This document shows positions 5,149 through 6,013 of a stretch of DNA of 6,013 bases, piece after piece. The position numbers and the translations under genes were made by a program. Position 1 is the stretch's first letter. Every line of letters starts with the position of its first letter. The notes beneath the pieces were generated by a model that saw only the letters and a list, made by a program, of their open reading frames with translations, did no database searches and was not told the origin of the DNA. Origin of the DNA: Parvularculaceae bacterium UBA4496 (lineage in GTDB: Bacteria > Pseudomonadota > Alphaproteobacteria > Caulobacterales > Parvularculaceae); NCBI GenBank assembly GCA_002388885.1, contig DGNI01000058.1:209-6221 (forward strand). Direction: 5' to 3'.

Positions 5149-6013
5149 ATGTCAGCGCTTCTTCTCTCTCTTTCAGATATCAAATTGACCATTGGCAGCG
5201 AACTTCTGTTCGAAGGCGCGTCAATGATGGTTGCGGAGCGCGCACGCATCGCGCTTGTCGGGCGGAACGGCTCCGGCAAATCGACGCTGATGAAAATTGC
5301 CGGCGGCCTTGTCGAAGCCGACAGCGGCGAGCGGTTTATCCACCCGGGCGCCACCGTTCGATATCTTCCGCAGGAGCCTGACGCGAGCAGTTTCAACACC
5401 ATCGGCGATTATGCCTGCGCCAGTCTTGATGAAACCGGCGGGCGCCATCGCGCGGAGGCTTTGCTAGAAGATTTGGGGCTCAATCCGGGCGCAGCGCCCA
5501 AAGGCCTTTCAGGCGGCGAATTACGCCGCGCCGCGATCGCGCAAACTCTCGCAGCGCAACCGGATATCCTGTTGCTCGACGAACCAACCAACCATCTCGA
5601 TCTGCCCGCCATCGCCTGGCTTGAAGACAGGTTGCGCCAGTCTTCCGCCGCCATTGTCCTGATCAGCCACGACAGGCGTTTCTTGCAGACCCTCACCAAT
5701 GACACGGTCTGGATCGATCGCGGGGCGACACGCGCAACGGGCAAGGGTTTTCGCGAGTTTGAGACGTGGCGTGACAAGTTCCTCGAAGAAGAAGAACAAG
5801 CTCTGCACAAACTCGGACGCAAGATTGTGGCTGAAGAACACTGGATGCGCTATGGCGTGACAGCCCGGCGAAAACGCAACATGCGCCGCGTCGGCGAATT
5901 GAAAGCTATGCGCAAAGAATTGCGCGAAACCAAGCGCCCGCAAGGCGCGGCGAATATCTCCATCCAGACCGGCGGCGCATCGGGCAAACGCGCGATCGTT
6001 GCCGAACATGTCT
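5149..6013 (+). CDS. uup: ABC-F family ATPase, Uup-type (3' end outside window)
   Basis: ABC-F proteins are soluble twin-ATPase proteins without membrane domains. They bind ribosomes near the E site and help stalled or structured translation; Uup has also been linked to DNA transactions and transposon excision. The visible 288 residues hold the first nucleotide-binding domain: Walker A GRNGSGKST at 38-46 (K44), signature LSGGE at 120-124, Walker B ILLLDEPTNHLD at 140-151 with catalytic E145, and the switch histidine H174 in ISHDRRF. The linker begins at about 205, and the Uup-like stretch EEHWMRYGVTARRKRN (229-244) matches the pattern of Uup rather than EttA or YheS. The second ATPase domain and the C-terminal DNA-binding coiled coil would lie to the right. 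The ATG at 5149 is the only sensible start: a TGA is in frame at 5143-5145, and the next ATG would cut the first strand. No strong ribosome binding site precedes it (GGGAG at 5123-5127 is too far). Confidence 0.9.
   Translation, partial: MSALLLSLSDIKLTIGSELLFEGASMMVAERARIALVGRNGSGKSTLMKIAGGLVEADSGERFIHPGATVRYLPQEPDASSFNTIGDYACASLDETGGRHRAEALLEDLGLNPGAAPKGLSGGELRRAAIAQTLAAQPDILLLDEPTNHLDLPAIAWLEDRLRQSSAAIVLISHDRRFLQTLTNDTVWIDRGATRATGKGFREFETWRDKFLEEEEQALHKLGRKIVAEEHWMRYGVTARRKRNMRRVGELKAMRKELRETKRPQGAANISIQTGGASGKRAIVAEHV

Noticed and set aside
4730..5149. Plus-strand ORF of 139 codons
   Set aside because: It is antisense to the helix-turn-helix domain of the regulator, which is much the more convincing protein.
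5409..6009. Two minus-strand ORFs (137 and 162 codons)
   Set aside because: They are antisense to the ABC-F ATPase, whose Walker A, signature, Walker B and linker motifs are all intact on the plus strand.

Overview
The window looks like chromosomal DNA of an alphaproteobacterium, possibly from the Caulobacterales/Hyphomonadaceae/Parvularculaceae neighbourhood. The coding regions are fairly GC-rich, the fold-III ornithine decarboxylase and the deoxyhypusine-synthase-like enzyme are of types common in that class, and the XRE/YdaS-like regulator resembles ones seen there. The taxonomic placement is inference; no rRNA or other strong marker is present.

Left part (1-2483, + strand): a polyamine biosynthesis cassette. 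A fold-III PLP ornithine decarboxylase, cut by the left edge, would make putrescine. It is followed after 142 bases by a complete deoxyhypusine-synthase-family protein. Bacteria have no eIF5A, so in this setting the second enzyme is best read as a homospermidine-type synthase acting on putrescine. The spacer between the two genes holds a 9-bp hairpin and two overlapping perfect palindromes. A strong intrinsic terminator (13-bp stem plus five Ts) closes the cassette.

Middle part (2588-3526, + strand): a single alpha/beta hydrolase of the hormone-sensitive-lipase type, with its own ribosome binding site. Its stop codon overlaps that of a gene on the other strand.

Accessory-looking part (about 3523-4640): two small minus-strand genes of unknown function, one for a multi-pass membrane protein and one for an alanine-rich helical protein. 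They lie in DNA visibly poorer in GC than the flanks. An AT-rich divergent promoter region follows, then a doubtful plus-strand ORF that overlaps the end of a regulator gene on the opposite strand.

Right part (4472-6013): a minus-strand XRE/YdaS-like DNA-binding protein, transcribed divergently from a plus-strand ABC-F ATPase of the Uup type that runs off the right edge. The 125-base spacer between them carries an imperfect inverted repeat that could be the regulator's own operator.

I found no rRNA, tRNA, CRISPR array, transposase or integrase. The best candidates for something new are the two orphan small genes in the low-GC islet, including a start-codon puzzle in the membrane protein, and the XRE regulator with its uncharacterised C-terminal region.
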